Of a stretch of DNA of 64,000 nucleotides, positions 40,551-49,954 are shown in pieces (within the stretch, counting starts at the first letter, position 1; each line of letters starts with the position of its first letter). The notes beneath the pieces are model-generated. The model was not told the DNA's origin, did no database searches, and worked only from the letters and a program-made list of their open reading frames with translations. The stretch comes from Zoogloeaceae bacterium (lineage in GTDB: Bacteria; Pseudomonadota; Gammaproteobacteria; Burkholderiales; Rhodocyclaceae), in the NCBI GenBank assembly GCA_031256795.1, contig JAIRPW010000018.1:1-64000 (forward strand). Direction: 5' to 3'. The position numbers and the translations under genes were made by a program.

Positions 40551-41450
40551 TTACTGATAACCCGCCGCCAGCAACAAGTTTTGATGGGGAATCTCGCGCG
40601 CGATTTCATTGGCGGCAATGCCGGCGGAACCGGGCGGCATCCGCCATTTTCCAGACGCGCGCAGTTCCGGTACGCTGCCGGTCACGCTGTACAAGCTGTC
40701 CAGGAAAGCTCCGTTCAGGTTCTCCGTATCGCCGTCAAAAACAATCTGTCCGTTCTTTAGGGCGACCGCGCGGCGGCAGTAACGCAAGGCGTAATCCACC
40801 TGATGCAGGGTAACGACAATGGTTTTTCCGTCCCGCGCGTTAATGCTTTCCAGAATCTCCATAACTTTGCGCGCCGATTCTGGGTCCAGAGAGGCAATGG
40901 GTTCGTCGGCAAGAATGATTTCCGCTTTTTGCGTGAGCGCCCGCGCGATCGCCACACGCTGCTGCTGTCCGCCCGATAAAGTTGAGGCGCGTTGTCGGGC
41001 AATCTCCGCGAGACCCACGCGCGCAAGCGCTTCCATGGCCAGCTCTTTTTGTTCCGCGCTAAAAAGACGCATACAACCGCGCCAGTGCGGAATTTGCCCC
41101 AGAAAACCCAGCAGCGTGTTTTCCAGCACACTCAAGCGATCCACCAGATTGAACTGCTGAAAAATATAGCCTACGCGCGCGCGCAGACGGCGCGCGTCAC
41201 GGCTTAAAAAACCATTTGACTGCACCGTTTGTCCCAGCACATGAACCTGTCCCCCCTGGGTTTTATCGCAGCAGGAAAGCCCCGCGATATGCCGCAGCAG
41301 CGTGGATTTTCCCGAACCGGAAGCGCCGATCAGCGCCACCATTTCTCCCGCGCCGATTTCAAGATTCAGGCGCGAAATCGCGGGTTTATGACTGAAGGTT
41401 TTATTCAAACCGCGAATTTCAATGGCCATGCCGGCGGGCGTTGCGAACAT
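40551..41450 (-). CDS. phnC: PhnC, phosphonate ABC transporter ATPase
   Basis: 299 residues (E. coli 262). ABC signature set: [35 protein letters not shown] and [18 protein letters not shown] ~35-residue extension after the family's usual end ([14 protein letters not shown] ...) is unusual. First gene of the phn operon; AAGGG lies 8 nt before the ATG. A Pho box lies 64 nt upstream. Confidence 0.94.
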   Translation of the reverse strand: MFATPAGMAIEIRGLNKTFSHKPAISRLNLEIGAGEMVALIGASGSGKSTLLRHIAGLSCCDKTQGGQVHVLGQTVQSNGFLSRDARRLRARVGYIFQQFNLVDRLSVLENTLLGFLGQIPHWRGCMRLFSAEQKELAMEALARVGLAEIARQRASTLSGGQQQRVAIARALTQKAEIILADEPIASLDPESARKVMEILESINARDGKTIVVTLHQVDYALRYCRRAVALKNGQIVFDGDTENLNGAFLDSLYSVTGSVPELRASGKWRMPPGSAGIAANEIAREIPHQNLLLAAGYQ

Positions 41451-41513
41451 GAGTTTTCCCTTTTCGTATGCTTTAAAACGTTGCGCATACTAGCCAGTCA
41501 ATATTTCACTTCC

Positions 41514-41542
41514 GTGACGCTCGGATGAAGTTTTTGTGACGA
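41514..41542 (-). promoter_or_regulatory. Pho box (PhoB binding site) upstream of phnC
   Basis: On the minus strand three half-sites TCGTCAC, ACTTCAT and GCGTCAC start 11 bp apart with 4-nt spacers AAAA and CCGA, the PhoB spacing (CTGTCAT-N4 repeats). A TATTGA lies 10 nt further downstream, the place of the -10 box at Pho promoters. This predicts induction of phn by phosphate starvation. PhoB itself is not in the window. Confidence 0.7.
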
Positions 41543-41833
41543 TTGGGGGCAGACTAGAGCGCCGCCGGTTTCCGGAAAAAAACGCAGAGCGGCCTTGCCG
41601 CTTGCCGCGCAATCCAGAACGAATACCGCAAACAGGCTAAAGAAAAAACAAGGGGCGGGGTGAGTTTTGACTCGCGTAACGGGGAATAAGACAGACGTCA
41701 GGCGCGAAACCGGGAAATTCCGTTTCTCAGAAAGTGGATTTTCCCGGATCGTTCGGGGTATGGGAGGAGGGGCTGTTTCGCGCGACAGACTCCGGGGCGG
41801 CAGAACTACTGTCTGCCGCTGATTTCTTGCGCG
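41543..41833. other. Gap between purH and the Pho box
   Basis: No gene seen. A hairpin with an 8-bp stem, CCGGGAAA (41710-41717) and TTTCCCGG (41740-41747), lies 87 nt past the purH stop and may end purH transcription; the loop itself can fold further. No repeat or further promoter recognised. Confidence 0.4.
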
Positions 41834-43426
41834 TTAATGCCGGAAATTTCGGACGCCGGTAAATATCATGGGCAGTCCGTGTTCATCCGCGGCGGCGATG
41901 ACCTCTTCGTCGCGTACGGAGCCGCCGGGCTGAATTACCGCCGCCGCGCCCGCGTCGGCCAGCACATCCACGCCGTCGCGGAACGGGAAAAAAGCGTCCG
42001 AGGCCACAACGGAACCCTGAAGCGATAGTCCCGCGTTGGCGGCCTTGACGCCCGCGATACGCGTGGAGTCGACGCGGCTCATCTGTCCCGCGCCGATCCC
42101 AAGCGTCATGCCGCGCGCGCAAAAAACAATGGCGTTGGATTTGACAAACTTGGCAACGCGCCAGGCAAAAAACATGTCTTCCACTTGTTCGGGCGTGGGT
42201 TGTTTCCGCGTGACGACTTTCATGTCTTCCGCTTTGAGGCTGGAGTCGTCTGGCGTTTGCAAAAGCAATCCGCCGCCGACTCGTTTGATTTCCAGCGCGG
42301 GAAAATCACGAGCGGTCGGAATTTCCAAAACGCGCAGATTTTTTCGGGTTTGCAGCAGAGCCTGCGCCTGTTCCGTAAAGGCGGGCGCAATCAGAACTTC
42401 AACGAAATGTTTTTTTGCGATCATGACCTCAATGACGTCCGCGTCGACCTCTTCGTTGAACGCGAGAATGCCGCCGAAAGCGGCGTCCGGGTCTGTCATG
42501 AGCGCTTTTTCGTAGGCTTCGGAGAGACTCGCGGCAATGGCCGCGCCGCAAGGATTCGCGTGTTTGATAATGGCGCAGGCAGGCGCGGAGAAGGTCTTGA
42601 CGCATTCCCAGGCCGCGTCTGAATCGGCAATATTGTTATAGGACAAGGCTTTGCCTTGCAGCTGACGATACGCGGCGATTTTTCCCGCCGCGGGCAAAGT
42701 CTCACGATAAAAGGCGGCTTTTTGATGCGGATTTTCCCCGTAACGCAAGGTTTCCACGCGGTCAAAGGCCAGATGCAAACGCTCAGGGAATACGTCGGGT
42801 TCGGGGGCGGGGGAGACGGGGTCTGCGTCCGCGCTCTCTGGCTCGCCGGTAAGCCAGTTGGCGATCATGCCGTCATAACGCGCCGTATGAACAAAGGCTT
42901 TTTTGGCAAGCGCAAAGCGGGTAGCGCGTGACAAAACGCCCGCGTTGGCGCGCATTTCCGCAAGCGCTTCCGCGTAATCTTCAGGATCGGTCAGCACGGC
43001 GACGTCGGCGTAATTTTTGGCGGCGGAGCGCACCATGGCAGGGCCGCCAATATCAATGTTCTCAATGGCTTCTTCCAGCGTCACGCCCGGTTTGGCCACG
43101 GTCGCCTTGAAGGGATACAGATTCACGCATACGAGATCAATCGTAGGAATATCCTGTGCCGCCAGGGCTTTCCTGTGCGCGGGGAAATCGCGGCGCGCCA
43201 GAATGCCGCCATGAATTTTCGGATGCAGCGTTTTGACCCGCCCATCCAGCATTTCCGGAAACCCGGTGTATTCGCCGACTTCGCGCACGGGCAATCCCGC
43301 GTCGCGCAGCAGTTTGGCTGTGCCGCCCGTGGACAGAATCTGAACGCCCATTTCAGATAGCCCCCGGGCAAATTCAAGAACGCCCGTTTTGTCTGAAACG
43401 GAAATAAGAGCCTGAGAAATGGTCAT
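41834..43426 (-). CDS. purH: PurH, AICAR transformylase / IMP cyclohydrolase
   Basis: 530 residues (E. coli 529). N-terminal cyclohydrolase: [48 protein letters not shown]-terminal transformylase: [27 protein letters not shown], and the closing [20 protein letters not shown]. Last two steps of IMP synthesis. It follows fis by 5 nt in the betaproteobacterial order dusB-fis-purH. Confidence 0.97.
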   Translation of the reverse strand: MTISQALISVSDKTGVLEFARGLSEMGVQILSTGGTAKLLRDAGLPVREVGEYTGFPEMLDGRVKTLHPKIHGGILARRDFPAHRKALAAQDIPTIDLVCVNLYPFKATVAKPGVTLEEAIENIDIGGPAMVRSAAKNYADVAVLTDPEDYAEALAEMRANAGVLSRATRFALAKKAFVHTARYDGMIANWLTGEPESADADPVSPAPEPDVFPERLHLAFDRVETLRYGENPHQKAAFYRETLPAAGKIAAYRQLQGKALSYNNIADSDAAWECVKTFSAPACAIIKHANPCGAAIAASLSEAYEKALMTDPDAAFGGILAFNEEVDADVIEVMIAKKHFVEVLIAPAFTEQAQALLQTRKNLRVLEIPTARDFPALEIKRVGGGLLLQTPDDSSLKAEDMKVVTRKQPTPEQVEDMFFAWRVAKFVKSNAIVFCARGMTLGIGAGQMSRVDSTRIAGVKAANAGLSLQGSVVASDAFFPFRDGVDVLADAGAAAVIQPGGSVRDEEVIAAADEHGLPMIFTGVRNFRH

Positions 43427-43431
43427 AGCAG

Positions 43432-43722
43432 TCAGTCCGAAGCGGAAAGAAGTTTGTGTTCAAGGATTTTTTTTCTGAGCGTGTTACGGTGCAAGCCAAG
43501 CATTTCCGCAGCCAGACTTTGATTGTTGCCTGTTTTGGCGAGCACCGCTTCCAGAAGGGGGGATTCCACGCTCTTGATGACCATGTCGTACAGATTTGTG
43601 GTCTTCTCGCTTCCCAAATCATGAAAATAACGCTCCAGCGCGTTATGTACGCAATGCGCGATGTCGGTGACGTCGGCGAATTGGGCGGCGTTTCCTGGAG
43701 GCGGCGGAGCGGGTGGCGTCAT
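43432..43722 (-). CDS. fis: Fis-family DNA-binding protein
   Basis: 96 residues from ATG 43722 (E. coli 98); in-frame sequence reaches 43824 but overlaps dusB. The DNA-binding helix-turn-helix is [20 protein letters not shown] at the C-terminus, with the dimerising helices [13 protein letters not shown] before it. A proline-rich N-terminus (TPPAPPPPG) replaces the E. coli arm. Global nucleoid-associated regulator of growth-phase genes. Sits directly downstream of dusB as in most proteobacteria. Confidence 0.93.
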   Translation of the reverse strand: MTPPAPPPPGNAAQFADVTDIAHCVHNALERYFHDLGSEKTTNLYDMVIKSVESPLLEAVLAKTGNNQSLAAEMLGLHRNTLRKKILEHKLLSASD

Positions 43723-43811
43723 GGGTTGGCGAGAGATGTTAGGCAAAGAGAGCGTGTTCGTCAGTATTGGGTGCGTGTTCACGAAAAAACGCGCTTGAGC
43801 GGGACGGGGTT

Positions 43812-44777
43812 TCATGCGCGGCAAAAAAAAGTTTCTACTGCCGCGATTTGCTCGCGCGCGTCAGAAAGCTGGTTCATGGAATGCCGAAAGACAGCGGCAT
43901 CACACATCCCTCTAGTATACCAAGCGATGTGTTTGCGCGCGATTTTGACGCCGTTTTTTTCTCCGTAAAAGTCATACAGAGCGTCAAGGTGCGCGCGCAA
44001 AAGCGCGTGAATTGCGGCGGCAGAGAGCGCGGGCATGAGCGCGCCGGTTTCCAGAAAATGCGTGATTTCGCGGAAAATCCAGGGGCGTCCCTGTGCCGCG
44101 CGGCCAATCATCAGGCCGTCGGCGCGGGTGTAGTCCAGTACAAATTTCGCTTTCTGCGGGGAATCAATGTCACCGTTGGCAATCACCGGAATGCCGCGCT
44201 CGGATTTGACTTTGGCGATCATGTCATATTCCGCGTATCCCGTGTATTGATCCGCGCGGGTGCGCCCATGCACAACAAGCGCGCGGACGCCGGATTCTTC
44301 CGCGATGCGCGCGATAACGGCGGCGTTTTTGTGCGTACTATCCCAGCCGGTGCGGCATTTCAGCGTGACTGGCGTTTCCGGTACGGCGCGGACAACGGCC
44401 TCCATAATACGGGCGGCGAGGCGCTCATCCCGCATCAGCGCGGAACCCGCCGTTACATTGCAAATTTTTTTGGCGGGACAGCCCATATTGATATCAATGA
44501 TGTCCGCGCCGCGCTCCACGTTGTAACGCGCGGCTTCCGCCAGCATGGCGGGATCCGCGCCCGCGATTTGTACGGACACGGGCGCGGGCTCGTTCTCGTG
44601 ATCGGCGCGGCGGCGGGTTTTGAGGCTGCCATATAAAAGAGAATTGGAAGTGACCATTTCAGAGACAGTCATTCCCGCACCTGTTTTTCGGCACAGCTGG
44701 CGAAAGGGGCGGTCTGTCACGCCAGCCATGGGCGCGAGGAAAAGCGGATTGGGTAGCGTAAAACCACAGAAATTCAT
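43812..44777 (-). CDS. dusB: tRNA-dihydrouridine synthase B
   Basis: 321 residues, as in E. coli. FMN-binding TIM barrel: LFLAPMAGVTDRPFRQLCR, DINMGCPAKKICNVTAGSAL (catalytic Cys in GCPA), VIARIAEESGVRALVVHGRT and PVIANGDIDSP. It reduces uridine to dihydrouridine in the tRNA D-loop. First gene of the dusB-fis-purH operon. The start 44777 (MNFCGFTLPNPLFLAPM) is chosen over 44891, which runs into the tRNA promoter. Confidence 0.95.
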   Translation of the reverse strand: MNFCGFTLPNPLFLAPMAGVTDRPFRQLCRKTGAGMTVSEMVTSNSLLYGSLKTRRRADHENEPAPVSVQIAGADPAMLAEAARYNVERGADIIDINMGCPAKKICNVTAGSALMRDERLAARIMEAVVRAVPETPVTLKCRTGWDSTHKNAAVIARIAEESGVRALVVHGRTRADQYTGYAEYDMIAKVKSERGIPVIANGDIDSPQKAKFVLDYTRADGLMIGRAAQGRPWIFREITHFLETGALMPALSAAAIHALLRAHLDALYDFYGEKNGVKIARKHIAWYTRGMCDAAVFRHSMNQLSDAREQIAAVETFFCRA

Positions 44778-44850
44778 GAAAATCACTTTGAAAACAATAT
44801 GCCGCGCGACGGCGGCGCGAAAAATTGGAACGGACGGGCAGCACACGCGC

Positions 44851-44881
44851 TTGACGCATCCAGCCAAGGGCAGAGTATAAT
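44851..44881 (+). promoter_or_regulatory. tRNA-Thr promoter
   Basis: TTGACG (44851-44856) and a perfect TATAAT (44876-44881) with a 19-nt spacer, 10 nt before the tRNA. Spacer is a little long but position and hexamers are good. It faces away from the dusB gene. Confidence 0.6.
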
Positions 44882-44891
44882 GCACATCCAC

Positions 44892-44964
44892 GCCGGAATA
44901 GCTCAGTTGGTAGAGCAGCGCATTCGTAATGCGAAGGTCGTAGGTTCGACTCCTATTTCCGGCA
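44892..44964 (+). tRNA. tRNA-Thr, anticodon CGU
   Basis: 73 nt. Acceptor stem GCCGGAA pairs with TTCCGGC, discriminator A, CCA not encoded. D arm AGCTCAGTTGGTAGAGCA, anticodon arm GCGCATTCGTAATGCGA with CGT, T arm GGTTCGACTCC. Nearly identical in the body to E. coli thrW. Reads ACG codons. No second copy of its 3' end is seen nearby, so no evidence that it is an attachment site. Confidence 0.97.
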
Positions 44965-45134
44965 TATTCTGCATAACGCGCCGTGTTAAATTTCGTACAG
45001 TAATCAACTTCTTCTGAGCGCGATTTGAACTTTCTATCGCTCTATGTTGCGGGAAAACTGAGAAATCAGCGTAATATTTGTATTGGATAGAAGGGCGAAT
45101 TTAAACAAGACTTACGCTGCCATGTCATTTTGTC

Positions 45135-46832
45135 TTACGTAAGCCAGTTAGAAACGCAATTCTGTATGCGCTCGCTCCATTCGGTCTCATTTTCAGAATG
45201 CGTTACCTGTTCAATAGCTGAATTCAAAAACCGTTGCACGTCAAGGGGATTAGGACGTATACGGTTGTCATTTTGATAGTTATACGCTGTATCCACAAGC
45301 CGCATAAATTGGTCTAATTTAAGCGGGATTATTTGCACTTTGCCGCCGTAATAAACTATGTTTATCTGGTTAAGGGCGAAAAAGTGAGATAATGCCGCCG
45401 GGTTTATGGTAGGGGCTATAAACAGGCAATAAGCGTTTTTGCCTGTCCTGCTTTTCATTTGCCCGTAATGCCGCGCTACAGGTTCGCCTTCAGTTTCATA
45501 TTGCCGCTGCCCGCTTTGCATTGTTACTTCAACCGAAAGAACAAAATCGCCGTAGTCACATTCTATATCCGGCATATTGCCGCCTGCGATTGATAACGGT
45601 TGTCCCGCGTCGTCAAATTTGAAATTGCCCTTGATTTCGCCGCCGTCAAGCATTGTCATAGCCCGCCACGTATTATATTCAAGCATTAAAGGCGCATCGA
45701 AAATATCGTTGGAAATAATCTCGTTGTATGTGTCCATAATTTCGGAATACAGCGAATAAGACTTTATTTTTTCTACTTGCTCGGTGATAACGGCTTCTTT
45801 GCGTTCTTGGATTATATTGTCGCGCAAGTCTTTCAACGACTCTATTGTACGCCCCGAAAGTTCCCGTCTTGTATATACACTAACACGCATAAGAGTATCA
45901 ACAATGTTTTCTTTGATGTCAACATAAAGTGCGGGTTGTGTCGCTGAAAATAAGTGCGTCTTGTATGCCGTTTCATCGTCAACAAAAACGGGCTTGCGTT
46001 CAACCGTCGAAAGTATGTAGTCGATTTCCTGCAATTTATCGGCAAAGAAAGCGATGGTCCGGCTTCTATGGACAATAGATACAAGCCCTGTATAACGCAA
46101 ATATCGAAAACAAGCGTCCGCATAGTCGCGCAAGTTGCTTTTCTTGGTCGATATAAATTTTTTCAAACTTGCGTCGGTTGTTTCGCGCGTTCGTGTTCTG
46201 CCCTCGTTAATATTATCGCTGTAAATGCTCATAACTGCGTCTGTCCATACGTTGTTGACAAAACGCTTATATTCACCTTTATGGGCTTCTTTCTCTGTGC
46301 GGAATGCCAAAATAGCCGTCTTTATTGTTTCAAATTTCCGATAGTCTGTAAGCTGGACAGCAAATATTTTGAGTTCGTCAAACGTGATAAAATTCAACTC
46401 GCGGACTAAACGCATTATTTCAAGATATGGCCGAACATAAAAAGTTCCGACGATACCCGAATTTTCGATATGATAGGGCGATGGTAATTGAAACTTCAAT
46501 AACTGCCGCAAGAATATTTCTTGCGGTCGCTTGCCGGATATTAAGGCTTGCCCTGCGTCCGTCAATGCTATGTGCGGTTTCAGGTCAACAAAACCTAACG
46601 CTTTTGGCGCTCGGTTTATGCGGTCACGCGCGCTAAACGCCTTATCACTTGGCGAACCCGTACCCTCGAAAAAATCAGATTGAGCAAGACTATCTATGAA
46701 TTCCTCTTGTGTAGTTGAATTCCACCTGCGTCCCTCGAATTGCTCGTGTAAAAGCCGGATTTCGGGTATCATTTTTGCGGGGGTTCGTGGCGACGTCGTG
46801 AGAAACAACGCCTGGTTATCCATTCGCGCCAT
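45135..46832 (-). CDS. AlwI-family type IIS restriction endonuclease
   Basis: 565 residues. Matches the AlwI family from its first line: MARMDNQALFLTTSPRTPAK, RWNSTTQEEFIDSLAQSDFF, FSARDRINRAPKALGFVDLK. The nuclease core lies near residues 420-460: IECDYGDFVLSVEVTMQSG with D/E residues and ARHYGQM following. AlwI cuts next to GGATC; the specificity here is inferred from family only. AT-rich compared with flanking genes. It follows its methylase by 17 nt. No stop or frameshift. Confidence 0.9.
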   Translation of the reverse strand: MARMDNQALFLTTSPRTPAKMIPEIRLLHEQFEGRRWNSTTQEEFIDSLAQSDFFEGTGSPSDKAFSARDRINRAPKALGFVDLKPHIALTDAGQALISGKRPQEIFLRQLLKFQLPSPYHIENSGIVGTFYVRPYLEIMRLVRELNFITFDELKIFAVQLTDYRKFETIKTAILAFRTEKEAHKGEYKRFVNNVWTDAVMSIYSDNINEGRTRTRETTDASLKKFISTKKSNLRDYADACFRYLRYTGLVSIVHRSRTIAFFADKLQEIDYILSTVERKPVFVDDETAYKTHLFSATQPALYVDIKENIVDTLMRVSVYTRRELSGRTIESLKDLRDNIIQERKEAVITEQVEKIKSYSLYSEIMDTYNEIISNDIFDAPLMLEYNTWRAMTMLDGGEIKGNFKFDDAGQPLSIAGGNMPDIECDYGDFVLSVEVTMQSGQRQYETEGEPVARHYGQMKSRTGKNAYCLFIAPTINPAALSHFFALNQINIVYYGGKVQIIPLKLDQFMRLVDTAYNYQNDNRIRPNPLDVQRFLNSAIEQVTHSENETEWSERIQNCVSNWLT

Positions 46833-46849
46833 AACCTTGCCCCCTTATC

Positions 46850-47701
46850 TTAATAATTCTTTACGACAATGTGCATCTTGTCGTTATTGAAACGGTTTTT
46901 TATGTTGACGGCGTAATTTTTATAATATTCGTCAAAGATATATTCGCCATACAATTCCTCGGTTAGCGGGGTTTTTCCTATAACCATAAGGGCGCGGCAA
47001 GGCAAATTCCGAAAATCAGCGGCTAACCGTCGGTGTTCGGTTTCGTCAAAGCCGTTCCTCATGTCTATGTTTCCATAATCATGGAACACGCAATCATAAG
47101 GCGGGTCAAGGAAAATAAAGTCGTCCTCATCTGCCATATCGAATATTTGCCGATAGTCAAGGCTGAATAATTCCGCGCCTTGCAGTAATTCACTATGCCG
47201 CAAAGTTACCAACCGTGTATTAAGATTCGGGTAGCGCCCGAATGGGACATTATATTCCCCGCTGCTGTTATACCTAATCATTCCCGAATAGGCCGTCTTG
47301 TTGATAAAGAAATACAAAACGCCGTCCAAATAGGCGTCGTCTGGGTGATTGAATAACGCGCGCAAGCGATAGTATAAATCTTCATTGGCGTTTGGGACGC
47401 GATTTTCCGGGTTTTGCGCCTTTAACCGCGTATAGGCAAACTGATTCGCTTCATATTGCTGTTGGAGTTCATCAAGCTGCCGTCGCATTTCAGGGTAGTT
47501 ATCCCGTAATTGGCGATAGAACGTCATAAGACGCTCGTTTACGTCGTTCACAATGGCATTTTCAGGCTCAAGGTAAAAATACACCGCGCCGCCGCCAAAA
47601 AACGGCTCAATATAGCGATTGAAACGCTCTGGGATATATTGGAGGAAACGCGGGATGTCTCTGGATTTTCCGCCGCGATATTTTAAAACAGGACTCGTCA
47701 T
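46850..47701 (-). CDS. D12-class N6-adenine DNA methyltransferase (Dam-like)
   Basis: 283 residues. D12 class: LKYRGGKSRDIPRFLQYIP at the start, motif I EPFFGGGAVYF (~32-42) and catalytic DPPYD (199-203), with the NKTAYSGMIRYNSSGEYNVP stretch of Dam-type enzymes. It should protect the sites of the AlwI-like endonuclease (GGATC includes a Dam GATC core). It is the first gene of the pair and begins 40 nt past mshN on the same strand, so it could be read from the msh operon. Confidence 0.92.
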   Translation of the reverse strand: MTSPVLKYRGGKSRDIPRFLQYIPERFNRYIEPFFGGGAVYFYLEPENAIVNDVNERLMTFYRQLRDNYPEMRRQLDELQQQYEANQFAYTRLKAQNPENRVPNANEDLYYRLRALFNHPDDAYLDGVLYFFINKTAYSGMIRYNSSGEYNVPFGRYPNLNTRLVTLRHSELLQGAELFSLDYRQIFDMADEDDFIFLDPPYDCVFHDYGNIDMRNGFDETEHRRLAADFRNLPCRALMVIGKTPLTEELYGEYIFDEYYKNYAVNIKNRFNNDKMHIVVKNY

Positions 47702-47741
47702 GTTTCTTCGTCAAAAGCAAAAGCGCGGAGCAAACGGCAAA

Positions 47742-48977
47742 TTATTTTTTTTCCGTAATTTTTTGTGCGACGAAGGCGGAAAGCTCCGGGGGCAAATCAT
47801 TTTCCCGCGCGCGCAAAAACGCCTCCCGCGCTTCCGCCGCACGCCCCTGTTCTTCCAGAGCCAGACCCATGCCCACCCATAAGCGTCCTTCGCGCGGCGC
47901 GAGCGCTACCGCTTGCCGGTAATAAGACTGAGCGCGCTCAGGCAAACCCAGTTGTCGGCACAAAGCCGCCGCCAGCGCGAGATAATTGACATTCTCTCCG
48001 CCGCTGCCGGGCAATCCCGCTTCCAGCGTGGCCAGCGCAGTTCTCTTTTGTCCCGCGTCCGCCTCTATTTTTGCCAGTAACATGCGCCAGCCATCTTGCT
48101 GCGGACTTAATTCCAGCCCATGACGCAAAAGCGTTTCCGCGTCCGCTTTGCGGTTTTGTTCTATTCGTATTTTTACCAGCATTTGCCGCGCCGCATGATA
48201 CAACGGTCGCTGACGCAAAAGCTCCGTCAGAATCTCCGCCGCTTCGTCCGGAAACTGCGCGGTCAGCGCAACCGCTTCACGATAACGCGCTTCCTGCCGC
48301 TCTGTTTCCGATAACCCGCGCGGCGTTCTGTCAATTTTGGCGGGAAGCGGCGTGGCGACAGGAAGGTTTTCTTCCGCAGCGCGCGCGTGTTTTTGAGCGC
48401 TTCCTTCTTCCTGGAAAGCAGGGGGAGGCGGTTTTTGAGAAGAAAGCGCGGTGACCGGGACTGCGGGCGTTTCAGAAGAAGGCAAAGCGGGAAGAGAATC
48501 TCGCGCCGCAGACGCGGGAAGCGTCATGGCATTCGCTTCTTCCTTAAGACGCTGGTCGTCTGTTGGGGGCGGATTGACAGCCGTTTCGTCGCCAGACGGA
48601 GGCGCGCCGGTTTCCTGGGGAGTAGACGCGGGATCGCTGTCTTCCGCATCGGCCTTGATTTCTGCGGCGGCGGTAGTTTGTGGCTGCGCGATAGGCGCGG
48701 CTACTGCGGGAGTTTTCATGCTCAGGCCGATGTTCTTCTGAACCGGCGCGGCGCGATAGGATTGCAACGCGCTATACAGGCCATATCCCGCCGCCGCAAT
48801 CAGGAGCGCGGGCAAGGAAAGCAAAAGCGATTTTTTCACAAGTTGCCGCGCGCTGATTTTTGGAGCGCGGGAGAGGGTAGGGCGCACGCCTTCCGGGAAG
48901 GCGGTTGGCAAAAGCGGCTCGCCGCCCGCAGCCTGACGGCTGTCCAGATTTTGCAACATATGATTGATGAGACTCAT
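47742..48977 (-). CDS. mshN: MSHA pilus biogenesis protein MshN
   Basis: 411 residues. Cytoplasmic start MSLINHMLQNLDSRQAAGG, one membrane helix (~47-67, SLLLSLPALLIAAAGYGLYS), a Pro/Ala/Glu-rich periplasmic linker and C-terminal TPR repeats (RQMLVKIRIEQNRKADAE; YYRQAVALAPREGRLWVGMG). This is the MshN layout. MshN is needed for MSHA pilus assembly, probably linking periplasmic parts. In Vibrio the next genes are mshE and mshG; here the AlwI module follows. Confidence 0.85.
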   Translation of the reverse strand: MSLINHMLQNLDSRQAAGGEPLLPTAFPEGVRPTLSRAPKISARQLVKKSLLLSLPALLIAAAGYGLYSALQSYRAAPVQKNIGLSMKTPAVAAPIAQPQTTAAAEIKADAEDSDPASTPQETGAPPSGDETAVNPPPTDDQRLKEEANAMTLPASAARDSLPALPSSETPAVPVTALSSQKPPPPAFQEEGSAQKHARAAEENLPVATPLPAKIDRTPRGLSETERQEARYREAVALTAQFPDEAAEILTELLRQRPLYHAARQMLVKIRIEQNRKADAETLLRHGLELSPQQDGWRMLLAKIEADAGQKRTALATLEAGLPGSGGENVNYLALAAALCRQLGLPERAQSYYRQAVALAPREGRLWVGMGLALEEQGRAAEAREAFLRARENDLPPELSAFVAQKITEKK

Positions 48978-49002
48978 CGGCTATGCTCCGCGAAATGTCG
49001 CG

Positions 49003-49947
49003 CTACCACCAAAAACTGAGCCATGCGCCATCCGTGTCTTGCGCCGCAGCCTTGATGTGCGCGAACTGTACGCCAGCTTTTCCTTCTCCATAAGCCGCCA
49101 TAAGCGCCTTGTTGGCCAATACGTTAATCAGGCGGGGAATTCCGCGCCCCGCCTTGTAAAGCGCGTTTTCCGCGCGCCGGGAAAACAGGGAGCGGCGCGC
49201 GCCCGCGACTTTCAGGCGGCGCGCAAGATAAGGAGAGATTTCGTCAGAGTCCAAAATATCCAGCCGGTAGGAAAACGCGATACGCTGTTTTAATTGCCGA
49301 ATTTCTGGGGCGTCCAGTTTGCTGTCCAGTTCCGGCTGCCCAAAAAGCACAATTTGCATCAGCTTTCTTTTTTCCGTTTCCAGGTTGGAAAGCAGGCGCA
49401 AGGTTTCCAGCGCGTCCTGACTCAGCGCCTGCGCTTCGTCTACGCAGACTACTACGCCGCGTCCCAGCGCGGCAAATTCCAAAAGCGCGTCATTTAAAAG
49501 TTTGGTAATCAGGTGTGTGTTGTCTCTGGACTCCAGGGGCAGCTGAAATTCTTCCGCAAGCGCGATCAAAAGCTCCGTCGCCGAAAGCCGAGGATTGGGT
49601 ATGTAAGCGGTAATGGCGCGGCCTTTTAGGGCGTTGAGCAGACGGCGGCATAAAAGACTTTTGCCGGTTCCGACCTCTCCCACAATTTTGACGAAGCCCT
49701 CGCCGCTGTTAATGGCAATGAGCAAAGTGTTGACCGCTTCCTGATGACTGCGTGTGGCAAAGGAAAAAGCGGGATCGGGGGTGAGCGCAAAAGGCGCTTC
49801 CGTTAGGCCAAAATGGGCAAGATAGGGCGGCGCGGCGAGAAAATTTCCCGGCGCGCTTTGTGGCGGATGCGCCGATACTGTTCCCGGATGTTTTTTTTGT
49901 CCCGGCCCTGGAAGAGATTCTGTCTGGTTTGCGCCCTGCTCGTTCAT
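49003..49947 (-). CDS. mshM: MSHA biogenesis AAA ATPase MshM (ExeA-like)
   Basis: 314 residues. FGLTEAPFALTPDPAF is the ExeA/MshM start; Walker A is GEVGTGKSLLCRRLL and Walker B VVVCVDEAQALS. The AAA-type ATPase is thought to help the secretin find its place through peptidoglycan. Gly/Pro-rich first 35 residues are variable. Sits between mshL and mshN as in Vibrio. Confidence 0.9.
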   Translation of the reverse strand: MNEQGANQTESLPGPGQKKHPGTVSAHPPQSAPGNFLAAPPYLAHFGLTEAPFALTPDPAFSFATRSHQEAVNTLLIAINSGEGFVKIVGEVGTGKSLLCRRLLNALKGRAITAYIPNPRLSATELLIALAEEFQLPLESRDNTHLITKLLNDALLEFAALGRGVVVCVDEAQALSQDALETLRLLSNLETEKRKLMQIVLFGQPELDSKLDAPEIRQLKQRIAFSYRLDILDSDEISPYLARRLKVAGARRSLFSRRAENALYKAGRGIPRLINVLANKALMAAYGEGKAGVQFAHIKAAAQDTDGAWLSFWW

Positions 49948-49954
49948 GCACGCG

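Noticed and set aside
41747..41833. Strong intrinsic terminator directly after purH
   Set aside because: The only hairpin nearby is 87 nt away and lacks a T run, so it is mentioned only as a possibility in the gap entry.
44892..47701. tRNA-Thr as an integration site for an island carrying the AlwI module
   Set aside because: No integrase and no second copy of the tRNA 3' end were seen; only proximity supports it.
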